Shown here: piece after piece, positions 1 to 8,570 of the stretch
Layout of the letters: each line of letters starts with the position of its first letter
Numbering within the stretch: the stretch's first letter is position 1
DNA from: an uncultured Acetatifactor sp.
GTDB lineage: Bacteria; Bacillota; Clostridia; Lachnospirales; Lachnospiraceae
NCBI GenBank assembly: GCA_910585015.1
Contig: CAJUCT010000021.1
Span: 10,614-74,613 of the forward strand
Length of the DNA stretch: 64,000 nt
Reading direction: 5' to 3'
Position numbers and translations under genes: made by a program
Notes under the pieces: model-generated
Database searches by the model: none
Seen by the model: only the letters and a program-made list of their open reading frames with translations
What the model was told of the DNA's origin: nothing

Positions 1-30
1 TTTCGGACAAAGAAAGGGTGTGAGAGAAAG

Positions 31-987
31 TTGACGAGGAGATATCGAAAGAGAGAGGCGTTTGAGGAACCCAGCTATTGGCAGTCTTATTCGGACATGA
101 TGGCGGCTCTGCTGCTGATCTTTATCCTGATTATCGCCATCACACTGGCGATTTATAAGCAGAAAACAACAGATTTGGAACAGACCCAGATCGAACTGAA
201 CGCGGCGAAGCAAAAGCTGGACATAGCATCTGAGGAACTGGAACTGGCCAGGGTAGACCTGGACAATTACCGCAGTGAGATAGAGGCCTCCAAGCATGAT
301 CTGGAAGATTCCCTGTTAAAGCTCCAGGAGGCTTATGACGCGGCGGCTCTGACCAAGGAGCAGCTGGCGGCGGCCTATCTGGAGATCGACGAGGCCAGGG
401 GAGAGTTGGAGTCCACCCGGAGCCAGTTACAGGATATTGTGGGAGTGAGGACGGACATTATCGGACAGCTGCAATCAAGGTTCAATAATTCCAGCATGAA
501 GGTGGATGCCCAGAACGGTTCCATCAGCTTTTCCTCTGATGTATTGTTTAAATATGGCAGCGCTAACCTGACGGATGCCAGCAAGGCTACCCTGACGGAG
601 ATCATTCCCATGTATCTGGACGTACTGCTGCAGGATCAGTTCCGGGACTATATTGCGGAGATTATCATTGAGGGGCACACGGACACTTCCGGCAGCTATC
701 AGCACAATATGGATCTGTCCTCAGAGCGTGCCAGTTCGGTGGCCAGATATATATTGGATCCGTCGAATGGCCTCAGCGAGGCGAAGGTTGAGCAGCTGCA
801 GTCCATGTTGACCATCAACGGACGTTCCTACAGCAGCCCTATCTATGCGGCGGGCACAGGGGAGATCGACATGGTCGCTTCCCGGCGTGTGGAAATCAAG
901 TTCCGCTTGAAAGAGGACGAACTGATTCAGAAGATCACGGAGATTCTGTCCCAGCAGACGGGAGCCGCGCAAACTCCACAGCAGTAA
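31..987 (+). CDS. OmpA/MotB-like membrane protein
   Basis: 318 aa with a short basic N-terminus, one membrane segment (about residues 20-42) containing an Asp in the pattern YSDMMAALLL, a long coiled coil (about 43-145), and a C-terminal OmpA-like peptidoglycan-binding domain (about 165-300). The OmpA domain carries the family pattern NMDLSSERASSV. The Asp near the start of the membrane helix matches the proton-channel residue of MotB/TolR/ZorB stators, so this is probably the B subunit of an ion-driven complex. The start is a TTG shortly after a TGA (21-23) that seems to end an upstream gene; that gene, expected to be the MotA/ExbB-like partner, lies outside the window. The frame is open to the window edge, so the start is not certain. 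Flagellar use is unlikely because no flagellar gene is nearby. Confidence 0.8.
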   Translation: MTRRYRKREAFEEPSYWQSYSDMMAALLLIFILIIAITLAIYKQKTTDLEQTQIELNAAKQKLDIASEELELARVDLDNYRSEIEASKHDLEDSLLKLQEAYDAAALTKEQLAAAYLEIDEARGELESTRSQLQDIVGVRTDIIGQLQSRFNNSSMKVDAQNGSISFSSDVLFKYGSANLTDASKATLTEIIPMYLDVLLQDQFRDYIAEIIIEGHTDTSGSYQHNMDLSSERASSVARYILDPSNGLSEAKVEQLQSMLTINGRSYSSPIYAAGTGEIDMVASRRVEIKFRLKEDELIQKITEILSQQTGAAQTPQQ

Positions 988-993
988 AAGACA

Positions 994-1022
994 CGCCTGT
1001 CATAATTGCTTTATGACAGGCG
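994..1022 (+). terminator. Hairpin after OmpA-like gene
   Basis: Perfect 12-bp inverted repeat CGCCTGTCATAA / TTATGACAGGCG with a 5-nt loop, just after the stop of the OmpA-like gene. The T-tract is weak, so it could be a terminator or an mRNA-stabilising hairpin. Confidence 0.6.
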
Positions 1023-1155
1023 TTATAACAGTAAATATGACAGGAACTGCTATAAAAAATAGTAGAAACATAGGACTTTGAGCAAGGAAGAAAAATGACA
1101 GATATATATAGGAAAAGGTGGGTTGTAAAGAATCTAAATATAGGAGGGAAATGCA

Positions 1156-1794
1156 ATGGATGAAAACAGGGGCAAAAGAAATGAACTTCTGGCCGCTACG
1201 GTTATCAAGGGACTGGAAAGCCGCAATATGAAAGGATACTATGCCGCCACCAAGGAGGAGGCGCTGCAAAAGGCTCTGGAACTGATTCCTCGGGGCAGCA
1301 GTGTCAGCTGGGGCGGCTCCATGAGTATTCAGGAGATCGGCTTGAAGCAGGCGGTGATTGAAGGCGATTACCGCGTGTACAATCGTGATGCCGCCCAGAC
1401 GCCGGAGGAAAAGCGTAAGATCGAACTGGCCGTCTATGACGCGGATTATTTTCTCACCAGCAGCAATGCGGTGACACAGGATGGGATTCTGGTCAATATA
1501 GACGGTAATTCCAACCGGGTTTCCGCCATTGCTTACGGTCCCAGACAGGTGCTTATGATTGTGGGCATGAACAAGATCTGCAAGGATGTGGACGCGGCGG
1601 TGTACCGTGCCCGAAACGAAGCCGCAACCTGCAATACGCAGCGGTTTCCTATCAATACGCCCTGCAAGGTTACCGGATCCTGCGCGGATTGTAAATCTCC
1701 GGATACGATTTGCTGTCAGTTCCTGACCACGCGCTTTTCCAGACATGCGGGGAGGATCCATGTGATCCTTGTGGGCGAAAATCTCGGTTTTTAA
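1156..1794 (+). CDS. LUD-domain protein (lactate utilisation type)
   Basis: 212 aa starting at an ATG preceded by TAGGAGGG. Nearly the whole length matches the LUD (formerly DUF162) fold found in LutB/LutC lactate-oxidation proteins and stand-alone homologues: the SSVSWGGSMSIQEIG segment, the YFLTSSNAVTQDG segment, and a Cys cluster near the C-terminus (C-x5-C-x2-C then CC at about residues 174-190). In Clostridia such single-domain proteins are common and mostly uncharacterised. No lutA or lutB partner lies beside it, so a role in lactate oxidation is only an inference from the family. Confidence 0.8.
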   Translation: MDENRGKRNELLAATVIKGLESRNMKGYYAATKEEALQKALELIPRGSSVSWGGSMSIQEIGLKQAVIEGDYRVYNRDAAQTPEEKRKIELAVYDADYFLTSSNAVTQDGILVNIDGNSNRVSAIAYGPRQVLMIVGMNKICKDVDAAVYRARNEAATCNTQRFPINTPCKVTGSCADCKSPDTICCQFLTTRFSRHAGRIHVILVGENLGF

Positions 1795-1897
1795 TCCCAT
1801 TTTTATTGGATATTTCTTTATAAATTCTTTTGTTTTTCCTTCAGTCGGACTTTAGAAAGGGTTGTTATGCTATAGCCGGATGGAAGGAGAATGTGCA

Positions 1898-3019
1898 ATG
1901 AATATCTTGATCTTGACCGGAAAATTTGGCATGGGGCATTGGAGCGCGGCCCAGTCCCTGCGGCAGCAGCTGTTGGGCAGTCGTCCGGGCGCGTCGGTGG
2001 AGGTGGTGGATTTCCCCGCATATGCCCTGCCAAATCTTTCGGGTGTCCTCTATAAATGTTTTAATCTGTTGGTTACCCATGGAAGACATATATTCAATAT
2101 GTATTACCGAATAACGGGCAAGGGACATCCCGATGTACATCCGCCCTTTGAGGGGGTGTTTATGGAACGCCTGACGCAGCTGCTTTCCCGTCAGCGTCCG
2201 GATGTGGTGATTGCCACTCATCCGCTGTGTGCGCAGCTGGTTTCACGGCTCAAGGAGAAGGCGGGGGAGGGGATGTCTGTCAACACCGAGGACGGCGCTC
2301 TGCTGGATCTTCCGTTAATAACATGTGTTACGGATGTTAGCACCCATCCGGAATGGATTAACCGCAACACGGACTGTTATCTGGTGCCCAGCGGGGAGAT
2401 ACGCCGGAGTATGGCGGAAAGAGGGGTAGATCCCCGTCTGGTGTGTGTCACGGGTATACCTGTCAGAGACGAATTCAGGCATCTGCCCCGTCACAGCGAG
2501 GGAAAAAAGCGAGAATTGCTGATTATGGGAGGGGGACTGGGACTTTTGCCAAAGGATACTGCCTTTTACGAGGCCCTGGACCGAATTCCCAATACCCACA
2601 CCACCATTATCACCGGCCGCAACAGGAGACTTTATAAGCGTCTGTGCGGAAGATGGGAAAACATTCAGGTGGAGGGCTATGTGGGCCGGGTGTGGGACTA
2701 TATGGCCAAGGCGGATTTGATTGTATCCAAGCCCGGCGGTATAACTCTGTTTGAGGCAATTTTTGCCAGGGTCCCCGTCCTTACCTGGCCTGCCACCTTA
2801 CAGAATGAGCGGAACAATGCCAGATGGATGGTGGAGAAGGGCATCGGCTGGGTGGCCAGTTCGGAGAATTGTGCCGGGGAGATACAGGAGATTTTGCTGG
2901 ATAAGGGGTGTTTATCATCTGCGGCTTATCATATGGAATGTCTCAGAAGACAGCTGCAGGCGGGAACATTGAACCGGATGATGGATGTGGTGGCCGGAGA
3001 AGGAGGGATTCTGGTGTAA
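1898..3019 (+). CDS. Glycosyltransferase, MGDG-synthase/UgtP type
   Basis: About 373 aa. The start at 1898 follows GGAAGGAGA with good spacing; an upstream in-frame TTG (1862) lacks a Shine-Dalgarno sequence. The N-terminus MNILILTGKFGMGHWSAAQ is the sugar/lipid-acceptor domain signature of the monogalactosyldiacylglycerol-synthase family (GT28). The C-terminal half has the donor-binding glycosyltransferase-28 fold with KPGGITLFEAIFARVPVL at about residues 280-297. Family members add UDP-sugars to diacylglycerol at the cytoplasmic membrane face to make glycolipids and teichoic-acid anchors. The next gene is a flippase-like integral membrane protein, so the pair may make and handle a membrane glycolipid. 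Sugar donor and acceptor cannot be read from sequence. Confidence 0.82.
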   Translation: MNILILTGKFGMGHWSAAQSLRQQLLGSRPGASVEVVDFPAYALPNLSGVLYKCFNLLVTHGRHIFNMYYRITGKGHPDVHPPFEGVFMERLTQLLSRQRPDVVIATHPLCAQLVSRLKEKAGEGMSVNTEDGALLDLPLITCVTDVSTHPEWINRNTDCYLVPSGEIRRSMAERGVDPRLVCVTGIPVRDEFRHLPRHSEGKKRELLIMGGGLGLLPKDTAFYEALDRIPNTHTTIITGRNRRLYKRLCGRWENIQVEGYVGRVWDYMAKADLIVSKPGGITLFEAIFARVPVLTWPATLQNERNNARWMVEKGIGWVASSENCAGEIQEILLDKGCLSSAAYHMECLRRQLQAGTLNRMMDVVAGEGGILV

Positions 3020-3085
3020 GAGCCAGATGGATGATTCGGCATTTTCCGGCGGGTGTTAAGTGCCTGCCGGGTCAAATAAGTGGCA

Positions 3086-3182
3086 GATATGCAGGAAAGA
3101 GGTAAGTTTGGATGTGAAACATCCAAATACGTATTAACGCAGTATCGCAGGCTCGGCCTGCGATATGCAGGAAAGAGGTTAA
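3086..3182 (+). repeat. Two-hairpin 76-bp repeat element, copy 1
   Basis: Lies directly before the next start codon. Direct repeats GATATGCAGGAAAGAGGT occur at 3086-3103 and 3162-3179, 76 bp apart, so the ribosome-binding region is duplicated. Between them are two hairpins: TTTGGATGT/ACATCCAAA (3107-3115/3119-3127) and TATCGCAGGC/GCCTGCGATA (3143-3152/3156-3165). A homologous copy is at 9644-9731 with paired changes in both stems. The element is non-coding here. Confidence 0.75.
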
Positions 3183-3183
3183 T

Positions 3184-4296
3184 ATGATACAGGGAAAGAA
3201 GAAATATTTGGGGAGTATATTCCTGGTGATTATGATGGTCGTGACCGGAGCGGTACTGTTTCGGGGACAGCCCCTGGGTCTGCTGTGGGAGAGCCTGAAG
3301 CAGGTAAAACTTCCCTTTCTTTTTGGAGGATTATTATTAATGCTGGGTTATGTGGGGTGTGAGGCCCTGTGTACCCGCCGGATCCTGGGCCGGCTGGGGC
3401 ACCGGGTTCCCTACAGGCGATGTCTGGGCTACTCTTTTGTAGGTTTTTATGTGAGTTCCATCACACCTTCTGCCACAGGAGGGCAGCCCGCTCAGATCTA
3501 TTGTATGAGCCAGGACCGGATTCCCGCAGCTCATGGGGCGCTGAACATGATGTTGATCGCCGCCTGCTATCAGACCGCAACATTGATCTGGGGCGGGGGT
3601 ATATGGCTGCTCTGCCCCAGGGCCGGGGTGTTTCAGGGGGGGATGGGCCTGCTGCTGTTCTACGGAGCGGGTATGATGGTTCTGCTCACGGTGGGAATGG
3701 GCATGGTGATGTTCCTGCCGGGGGTATCCCGCCGGATCTGCGGGGGGATTCTATGGCTCCTGGAAATGCTTCACCTGCTGCGCAATCCTTCTGCCCTGCG
3801 GAAAAGGCTGGAACATCAGCTGGCGGAGTATGCAAAGGGAGCGGACTGCATAAAGACCAATCCCGGACTGGCCTTTCAGGTGCTGGTTCTGTGTTTGATT
3901 CAGCTGGGGCTGCTGTTCTCAGTGCCCTGGATGGTATATCTTGCTTTCGGCCTCCAGGGGCACAGCTGGCTTCAGATAGCGGGTCTTCAGGCGCTGCTCA
4001 CTCTGGCGGTCAGCAACTTGCCTCTGCCCGGCGCCGTGGGGCCCGCGGAGGGCGGATTTGTGACCGCGTTTACCACCGTGTTCGGGGCCGGTATGGTCAC
4101 ACCGGCCATGTTGGTTTCCAGAGGCATCAGCTTCTATGCCTTTCTGCTCATAAGTTTCCTGGTCGCCATGGCTGTGCATCTGCGGCTCCGCCGCCAGGCC
4201 AGGGAGCGTACATTGCGTGAGATGACGGCTTCCAGACAGGGAGGCCGGGCAAAGGCCATACGCAGATATCTTCGGACCATAGGACAGGAAGCTTAG
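3184..4296 (+). CDS. Lysylphosphatidylglycerol synthase TM / flippase-like protein
   Basis: 370 aa integral membrane protein with about seven or eight hydrophobic segments and a basic C-terminal tail. It matches the LPG_synthase_TM/YbhN (UPF0104) family, with the conserved GFYVSSITPSATGGQPAQIY stretch at about residues 83-102 and LPLPGAVGPAEGG at about 280-292. The family includes the flippase half of MprF and stand-alone lipid transporters. It lacks the soluble aminoacyl-transferase domain of MprF, so it should not itself make lysyl-PG. It follows a diacylglycerol glycosyltransferase, which suggests transport of that lipid. The start ATG follows AGGAAAGAGGTTAAT, an RBS duplicated by the repeat element just upstream. 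Confidence 0.82.
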   Translation: MIQGKKKYLGSIFLVIMMVVTGAVLFRGQPLGLLWESLKQVKLPFLFGGLLLMLGYVGCEALCTRRILGRLGHRVPYRRCLGYSFVGFYVSSITPSATGGQPAQIYCMSQDRIPAAHGALNMMLIAACYQTATLIWGGGIWLLCPRAGVFQGGMGLLLFYGAGMMVLLTVGMGMVMFLPGVSRRICGGILWLLEMLHLLRNPSALRKRLEHQLAEYAKGADCIKTNPGLAFQVLVLCLIQLGLLFSVPWMVYLAFGLQGHSWLQIAGLQALLTLAVSNLPLPGAVGPAEGGFVTAFTTVFGAGMVTPAMLVSRGISFYAFLLISFLVAMAVHLRLRRQARERTLREMTASRQGGRAKAIRRYLRTIGQEA

Positions 4297-4332
4297 CGGG
4301 CGGCAGGGATACCCTGCAGAAAAATATTTTCA

Positions 4333-4379
4333 AAGGAAGGCATTGTCAAAGCGGCACTTGTGCAATGCCTTCCTTTTTT
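4333..4379 (+). terminator. Intrinsic terminator
   Basis: Perfect 13-bp stem AAGGAAGGCATTG (4333-4345) / CAATGCCTTCCTT (4363-4375) followed by a run of T. It ends the glycosyltransferase-flippase unit. Confidence 0.88.
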
Positions 4380-4477
4380 GTGCTGTACATAAATATCTTT
4401 TTCCTGTAAAATAAAGGATAGCATCTGCCCCGCCAGGCGCGGGATACAATTACGGAATTAGAGGAGCAGCAACAGGC

Positions 4478-7378
4478 ATGAATGATAGAGGATGTACAAA
4501 ACTGGTGATGGGAATTTTGGCCCATGTGGATGCGGGCAAGACTACGCTGGCGGAGGGAATATTGTACCTGACCGGGGAGATTCGCAAGCTGGGCCGGGTG
4601 GATCACGGGGATGCCTTTCTGGACACCCATGCCCTGGAAAAAGCCAGGGGAATTACCATTTTCTCCAAACAGGCCCAAATAAGCGTTGACTGTGATGGTC
4701 AGACCCGGGAAATCACCCTGCTGGACACGCCGGGGCATGTGGATTTCTCCGCTGAGACAGAGCGCACACTGCAGGTATTGGATGCGGCTATTCTGGTGAT
4801 CAGCGGTGCGGACGGTGTGCAGGGGCATGTGGAGACTTTGTGGAAACTATTGAAACGCTATGGAATCCCCACTTACCTGTTTATCAACAAGATGGACCAG
4901 CCGGGGACGGATCCGCAGGCATTGCTGAAACAACTGCGGGAGCAGTTGGATGAGAATTGTGTGGATTTCAGCGTGGCGGATGCATTTCTGGGAGTGGCGG
5001 ATGCGGACAATTACTCACCGGGTCAATCGGAACATACAAAACAGAAGAAACCGGGAGAAGAACAGCGGGAAAATGTGGAACAACTCACCCGGGAGCAGTG
5101 GCTGGATAAAGCCGCTCTGTGCGGTGAGGAACTGATGGAGACCTATCTGGAGCAGGGCCGGTTGACCGTGCCGGACATTCGCGAGGCCATCCGCAGACGG
5201 CAGCTTTTTCCCTGTTATTTCGGATCGGCGCTAAAACTGTGGGGAGTGGAGGAACTGCTGCAGGGCGTCGCCCGCTATACCTATGATCCGGTCTATGGGC
5301 AGGAATTGGCAGCCAGAGTCTATAAGATCGAGAGGGATGCAGGCGGCAGCCGTTTAACCAATCTGAAAGTGACCGGAGGAAGTCTGAAGGTGAAGGGATT
5401 GCTGGGCGGAGAGAAGATTGACCAGATCAGAATATACTCCGGAGCGGGGTACCGGCTGGCGGACGAGGCCCCGGCGGGATGTGTCTGCGCCGTCACGGGT
5501 CTTGGCAGGACCTACAGCGGTCAGGGACTGGGCGCCCAGGCCGACGGGGAGAAGCCCAGCCTGGTGCCGGTGCTCAGTTACCGGGTGGAACTGCCGGAGG
5601 GCTGCGATGTGCATAAGATGCTGAAAAACTTATATCAGTTGGAGGAGGAGATCCCGGAGCTGCATATTCTGTGGCAGGAGGGCAGGAATCCTGCGGAGGG
5701 AGAGATTCATGCCCAGGTTATGGGACAGGTGCAGATCGAGATTCTGCAGGAACTGATTGCCCGGCGTTTCGGTGTGCAGGCGTCCTTTGGAGAGGGCAGC
5801 ATTGTCTATCAGGAGACTATCACAAGGCCTGTGGAGGGTGTGGGACATTTCGAGCCGCTGCGTCACTATGCGGAGGTGCATCTGCTGTTAGAGCCGGGAG
5901 AGCCGGGCAGCGGCCTGGTGCTGCAGGCGGACTGCTGTGAGGATGATTTGGACAGAAACTGGCAGCGGCTGGTGCTGACGCACTTGGAGGAAAAGCGGCA
6001 CACAGGCGTATTGACCAATTCAGTCATAACGGATATGCGGATTACTTTGATTGCCGGGAGGGCGCATTTGAAGCACACGGAGGGCGGGGACTTCCGCCAG
6101 GCCACCTACCGGGCCCTGCGGCAGGGGCTGATGAAGGCGGATAGCCGTCTGCTGGAACCCATGTATGCCTATACGCTGGATGTGCCCACGGAGAATCTGG
6201 GGCGGGCCATGAGCGATATCCAGAAAAAGAGCGGTAGTTTTGAGGCCCCGGAGACTCTGGGGGAGCGCAGCATACTCAGGGGAACGGCTCCGGCGGCCAC
6301 ATTAAACGGTTATCAGATGGAGGTGAACGCCTACACCAGGGGCAGAGGCAGACTCTCCTGCCGATTCCATGGCTATGCTCCCTGTCATAATGAGCAGGAG
6401 ATTATTGAGAGCCATGGCTACGACCCCGAGCGTGATTTGGACAATCCCGCAGACTCGGTGTTTTGTGCTCATGGGGCGGGTTTTATTGTGCCCTGGCAGC
6501 AGGTGGAGAACTATGCCCATGTGGATACAGGGGACAAGCTGCGGCAGCTTTTGCCGGAGGTGTTTGGCCAACCTGGGGGTGAGGAGGGAGATTTCCCACC
6601 CGGAAATTCCCGGGTGGGAGGAGGCGGAGACATTTCGGTACAATCCCGGACGAGGGGGAGTGGGGGCGCTTCGGCGCAGTCTCAGGCGGACGGAGGGCGG
6701 GATGGCACATTTTCCCGGGAAGAGCGTTTCATCAGCCAGGAGGAGATCGAGGAGATCTATCTGCGCACTTATGGAACAAGGGCGCTGGATAAAAACCCCT
6801 GGAACAGGCCCGCCGCTCCTGCCAGAAGCTCTTCCCCGGCCAGGGAGCCTGTCTATAGGGGGACGCCGGGCCAGCATCAGGAGAGGTATCTTCTGGTGGA
6901 CGGATACAACATTATTTTTGCCTGGGAGGATCTGCGGGACATGGCCCGGGACAATGTGGAGGGGGCCCGGACCAGGCTCATGGACATTCTGTGCAATTAC
7001 CAGGGCTATATTCAGGACACCCTTATCCTGGTGTATGACGCTTACAAGGTCAAGGGCAGCCCAGGCACGGTACAGAAATATCACAATATTCATGTGGTCT
7101 ACACCAAGGAGGCGGAGACTGCGGATCAGTATATTGAGAAAACCGTACATCGGATCGGCAGGAAGTATCAGGTGACAGTGGCCACTTCGGACGCTTTGGA
7201 ACAGGTGATCATCTGGGGGCAGGGAGCAGCCCGCATGTCCGCCCAGGAACTGCGCCGGGAAGTGGAGAACCATACCCGGCAGCGCCTGGAGGAGTGGAAA
7301 GGGCAGCAGCCGGGCGGGCGATTCTTTGCCATGGAGGAAAAGCTGCGGCAGGTGGAACTGCCGGAAACCCCCAAATGA
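4478..7378 (+). CDS. TetM/EF-G-like translational GTPase fused to NYN (Rae1/YacP-like) nuclease domain
   Basis: 966 aa. Residues 1-660 are a ribosomal-protection/EF-G-type GTPase: G1 AHVDAGKT (15-22), G2 RGITI (57-61), G3 DTPGHVDF, G4 NKMD, then domains II to V. A Gly/Ser/Arg-rich linker (about 700-795) leads to a C-terminal domain starting LLVDGYNIIFAW (about 803), the NYN/PIN-like fold of YacP/Rae1 with its acidic metal-site residues (VDGYN, YDAYKVKG, ETADQYIEK, TSDALEQ). Rae1 of Bacillus subtilis cuts mRNA in the ribosomal A site, and TetM-type GTPases bind the same site; a ribosome-directed nuclease is therefore an inference, not shown. It stands alone after a terminator. The usual database label of tetracycline resistance is not supported by context. 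The linker DNA holds a perfect 10-bp hairpin (6594-6603/6610-6619). Confidence 0.88.
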   Translation: MNDRGCTKLVMGILAHVDAGKTTLAEGILYLTGEIRKLGRVDHGDAFLDTHALEKARGITIFSKQAQISVDCDGQTREITLLDTPGHVDFSAETERTLQVLDAAILVISGADGVQGHVETLWKLLKRYGIPTYLFINKMDQPGTDPQALLKQLREQLDENCVDFSVADAFLGVADADNYSPGQSEHTKQKKPGEEQRENVEQLTREQWLDKAALCGEELMETYLEQGRLTVPDIREAIRRRQLFPCYFGSALKLWGVEELLQGVARYTYDPVYGQELAARVYKIERDAGGSRLTNLKVTGGSLKVKGLLGGEKIDQIRIYSGAGYRLADEAPAGCVCAVTGLGRTYSGQGLGAQADGEKPSLVPVLSYRVELPEGCDVHKMLKNLYQLEEEIPELHILWQEGRNPAEGEIHAQVMGQVQIEILQELIARRFGVQASFGEGSIVYQETITRPVEGVGHFEPLRHYAEVHLLLEPGEPGSGLVLQADCCEDDLDRNWQRLVLTHLEEKRHTGVLTNSVITDMRITLIAGRAHLKHTEGGDFRQATYRALRQGLMKADSRLLEPMYAYTLDVPTENLGRAMSDIQKKSGSFEAPETLGERSILRGTAPAATLNGYQMEVNAYTRGRGRLSCRFHGYAPCHNEQEIIESHGYDPERDLDNPADSVFCAHGAGFIVPWQQVENYAHVDTGDKLRQLLPEVFGQPGGEEGDFPPGNSRVGGGGDISVQSRTRGSGGASAQSQADGGRDGTFSREERFISQEEIEEIYLRTYGTRALDKNPWNRPAAPARSSSPAREPVYRGTPGQHQERYLLVDGYNIIFAWEDLRDMARDNVEGARTRLMDILCNYQGYIQDTLILVYDAYKVKGSPGTVQKYHNIHVVYTKEAETADQYIEKTVHRIGRKYQVTVATSDALEQVIIWGQGAARMSAQELRREVENHTRQRLEEWKGQQPGGRFFAMEEKLRQVELPETPK

Positions 7379-7446
7379 ACTGTACAGGCATTATATAGGC
7401 GGAGAGCCTTGATACAAGGTGAGACTCCTGCCAAATGGCATTTTGA

Positions 7447-8283
7447 TCAAAAGATGCCTCGGCTGCGGTATGCACCGGGCGGTATCCCTGTCTGCTGCTT
7501 AAAGGTGCGGGCGAAATGGGCATAGCTGGAGTAGCCGGTCATAAGCTGCGCCTGGGTTACCGTGAATCCCTCTGACAGCAGCTGCTGGGCCAGGGCTATT
7601 TTCTGCAAGGTGATATAGCTGCTCACAGTGGTGTTGGTGTGCCTTTTGAAAATGCGGGAAATATAGTCGGGATGCAGGTAAAAATGCTCGGACAGATCAT
7701 GAAGTGACACCTTTTCCCCAATATGTTCATCCAGATAGCGGATAATGTCGGCCACAGTCTGCTGGGTTGTGGAGATACAGACATGGGGCTGGTTCCCGGG
7801 ATGGTGCTGCACGAGAGCGTCTACGGAAGTCATACATTCCAGAAAGCATGCGGCCGCCTCGAAAAAGCTGTGATCATGCAGGGTAAGCAGCCTTTCAAAA
7901 TTTTCCTGCAGGGTGTGCATTATAGGGGCAGGAGGGAAAAGCAGCAAGGGATGTCCAAAATCCTGCAAATAGGCATAATGGGTGTTCTCCTGGGGGATGA
8001 TGCTGCTTAGCCAGGAAGCATTGATTGAGAGGATATAACGGTCGTACAACACATCAGTCTTATCAAAAAGGCGATGTACGCAAAAAGGCGGGATAAGAAC
8101 CAGAGTTCCCGGTTCCGCGGTAAGCACCTGGTTCCCCAGCAGCACATTGGGCAGGGGAGACAGGCTCAAATACAGTTCTATTCCATCGTGGATATGGGGC
8201 GGAATCTGGGCATTGCAGTAGTCCCTTCTGTGGACGATGCTAAAGGAAGAGGTTCCTTCCGGATAAAAAACAGGGTTTTCCAT
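7447..8283 (-). CDS. AraC-family transcriptional regulator
   Basis: 278 aa. The ATG at 8283 is chosen because GGAGGAG precedes it; an upstream in-frame TTG at 8334 has no RBS. The N-terminal half is a cupin ligand-binding domain (PPHIHDGIELYLSLS, then PGTLVLIPPFCVHRL). The C-terminal 100 residues hold two helix-turn-helix motifs (VSLHDLSEHFYLHPDYISRI and the YSSYAHFARTFKQQTGIPPG end typical of AraC/XylS). It is transcribed away from two Gfo/Idh/MocA oxidoreductases and a TIM-barrel isomerase, so it probably activates that catabolic operon in response to its sugar or cyclitol. The ligand is unknown. Confidence 0.88.
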   Translation of the reverse strand: MENPVFYPEGTSSFSIVHRRDYCNAQIPPHIHDGIELYLSLSPLPNVLLGNQVLTAEPGTLVLIPPFCVHRLFDKTDVLYDRYILSINASWLSSIIPQENTHYAYLQDFGHPLLLFPPAPIMHTLQENFERLLTLHDHSFFEAAACFLECMTSVDALVQHHPGNQPHVCISTTQQTVADIIRYLDEHIGEKVSLHDLSEHFYLHPDYISRIFKRHTNTTVSSYITLQKIALAQQLLSEGFTVTQAQLMTGYSSYAHFARTFKQQTGIPPGAYRSRGIF

Positions 8284-8570
8284 GATAATATGCTCCTCCG
8301 GGGGTTGGATTTGCTCCTCTGAGCCATGGATCAAGGTAATATCGGCGGCGGATAAAGATCCGCTGCCTTTTTCAGTTTACATTGTATCACACTGGGGGGC
8401 TTCTGTCCTGCCATATTTTATAGGAACCTACAGGTCGGATTTCATCATATTAGTGTAGGATTTATGCATTGTTTCTTGCGCGGTGTCAGTATATACTGAG
8501 AAAAACAGATTAAAGTCAAGTGACGGATATAGCTGTTGCGGAACAATATGCACCTGATTATGGAGGACTT

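Noticed and set aside
31..987. ZorB of a Zorya defence system
   Set aside because: The stator-like helix and OmpA domain fit, but no zorC/zorD/zorE-type gene follows; the next gene is an LUD protein. The upstream partner is outside the window, so this cannot be called.
4478..7378. Tetracycline resistance gene of the tetM/tetO class
   Set aside because: The GTPase part matches the family, but the C-terminal NYN nuclease, extra length and chromosomal setting without mobile-element genes do not fit acquired resistance determinants.
7380..7440. Terminator between the GTPase-nuclease gene and the convergent AraC gene
   Set aside because: Only a weak interrupted stem and no T-tract could be found in either direction.
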